Below are positions 63,985 to 64,000 of a stretch of DNA of 64,000 nt, piece after piece (positions within the stretch are counted from its first letter, which is position 1; each line of letters opens with the position of its first letter). A program made the position numbers and the translations under genes. The notes beneath the pieces were generated by a model. It did no database searches and was not told the origin of the DNA. It worked only from the letters and a program-made list of their open reading frames with translations. Source of the stretch: Rhodanobacteraceae bacterium (lineage in GTDB: Bacteria > Pseudomonadota > Gammaproteobacteria > Xanthomonadales > Rhodanobacteraceae). The stretch is from positions 3,039,001 to 3,103,000 of the forward strand of contig CP126120.1 of the NCBI GenBank assembly GCA_030123585.1, read 5' to 3'.

Positions 63985-64000
63985 CCGGCGCAGGATCGCG

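Overview
GC-rich chromosomal DNA that looks like a gammaproteobacterium of the order Lysobacterales (Xanthomonadales), probably near Rhodanobacter/Dyella. Reasons: a Xanthomonas/Caulobacter-type TonB-dependent receptor beside a GH20 hexosaminidase, the tdh-miaA-hfq-hflX-hflK-hflC-purA order, a tandem glycine riboswitch on gcvP, an S9 DPP-IV-type peptidase, and several families of GC-rich palindromic intergenic repeats. The placement is inferred from gene content and not measured.

Layout. 0-4 kb: 5' part of a LysR regulator (-) and an orphan HAE-type RND pump. 4.1-10 kb: a damaged chitin/N-acetylglucosamine locus, made of an IS21-like end with a 22-bp tandem repeat, a 3' glucokinase stub, a TonB receptor and a GH20 enzyme. 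10-16.3 kb (-): kbl, a DUF748 protein and tdh, the threonine-to-glycine route. 16.3-22.5 kb: miaA, hfq, hflX, hflK, hflC, purA. In E. coli rnr and rlmB follow closely after purA; here they lie at 59.7-63.2 kb, so about 37 kb of other DNA separates them. 22.6-27.5 kb: four toxin-antitoxin-like modules (MazEF, HTH-nucleotidyltransferase, BrnTA, AbrB/PIN), each with its own palindromic operator, together with a NucS/DUF5655-like nuclease and an RDD membrane protein. 27.6-36.7 kb: glutathione reductase, DUF2784, a sirtuin, gcvP with its riboswitch, a small membrane protein and a DPP-IV-like peptidase. 37-43 kb: an OMF-MFP-RND operon of heavy-metal type. 43-48 kb: a winged-helix/TPR regulator and small exported proteins, including an LCCL-domain lipoprotein.

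48.1-58.6 kb: a truncated outer-membrane-protein 3' end, a DUF4160/DUF2442 pair whose first gene is frameshifted, and then a compact phage-like island of about 9.6 kb. The island lies between a 19-bp direct repeat: one copy is in an intact tRNA-Leu(CAG), the other in a displaced tRNA 3' end. It keeps an integrase, an AlpA-like regulator, small hypothetical genes, an HK97-type capsid protein, a P27-type small terminase and a tape-measure protein. I see no portal, large terminase, protease or lysis genes, so it is either a satellite or a strongly reduced prophage. 58.8-64 kb: an exported peroxiredoxin, rnr, rlmB, a small membrane protein and an edge ORF.

How genes may work together: tdh and kbl make glycine from threonine and gcvP breaks glycine down, with glycine sensed by the riboswitch. 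The TonB receptor and GH20 enzyme would import and cleave chitooligosaccharides. Three repeat families recur at gene ends. One copy lies inside the coding region of the efflux adaptor and another between the glycine riboswitch and gcvP.
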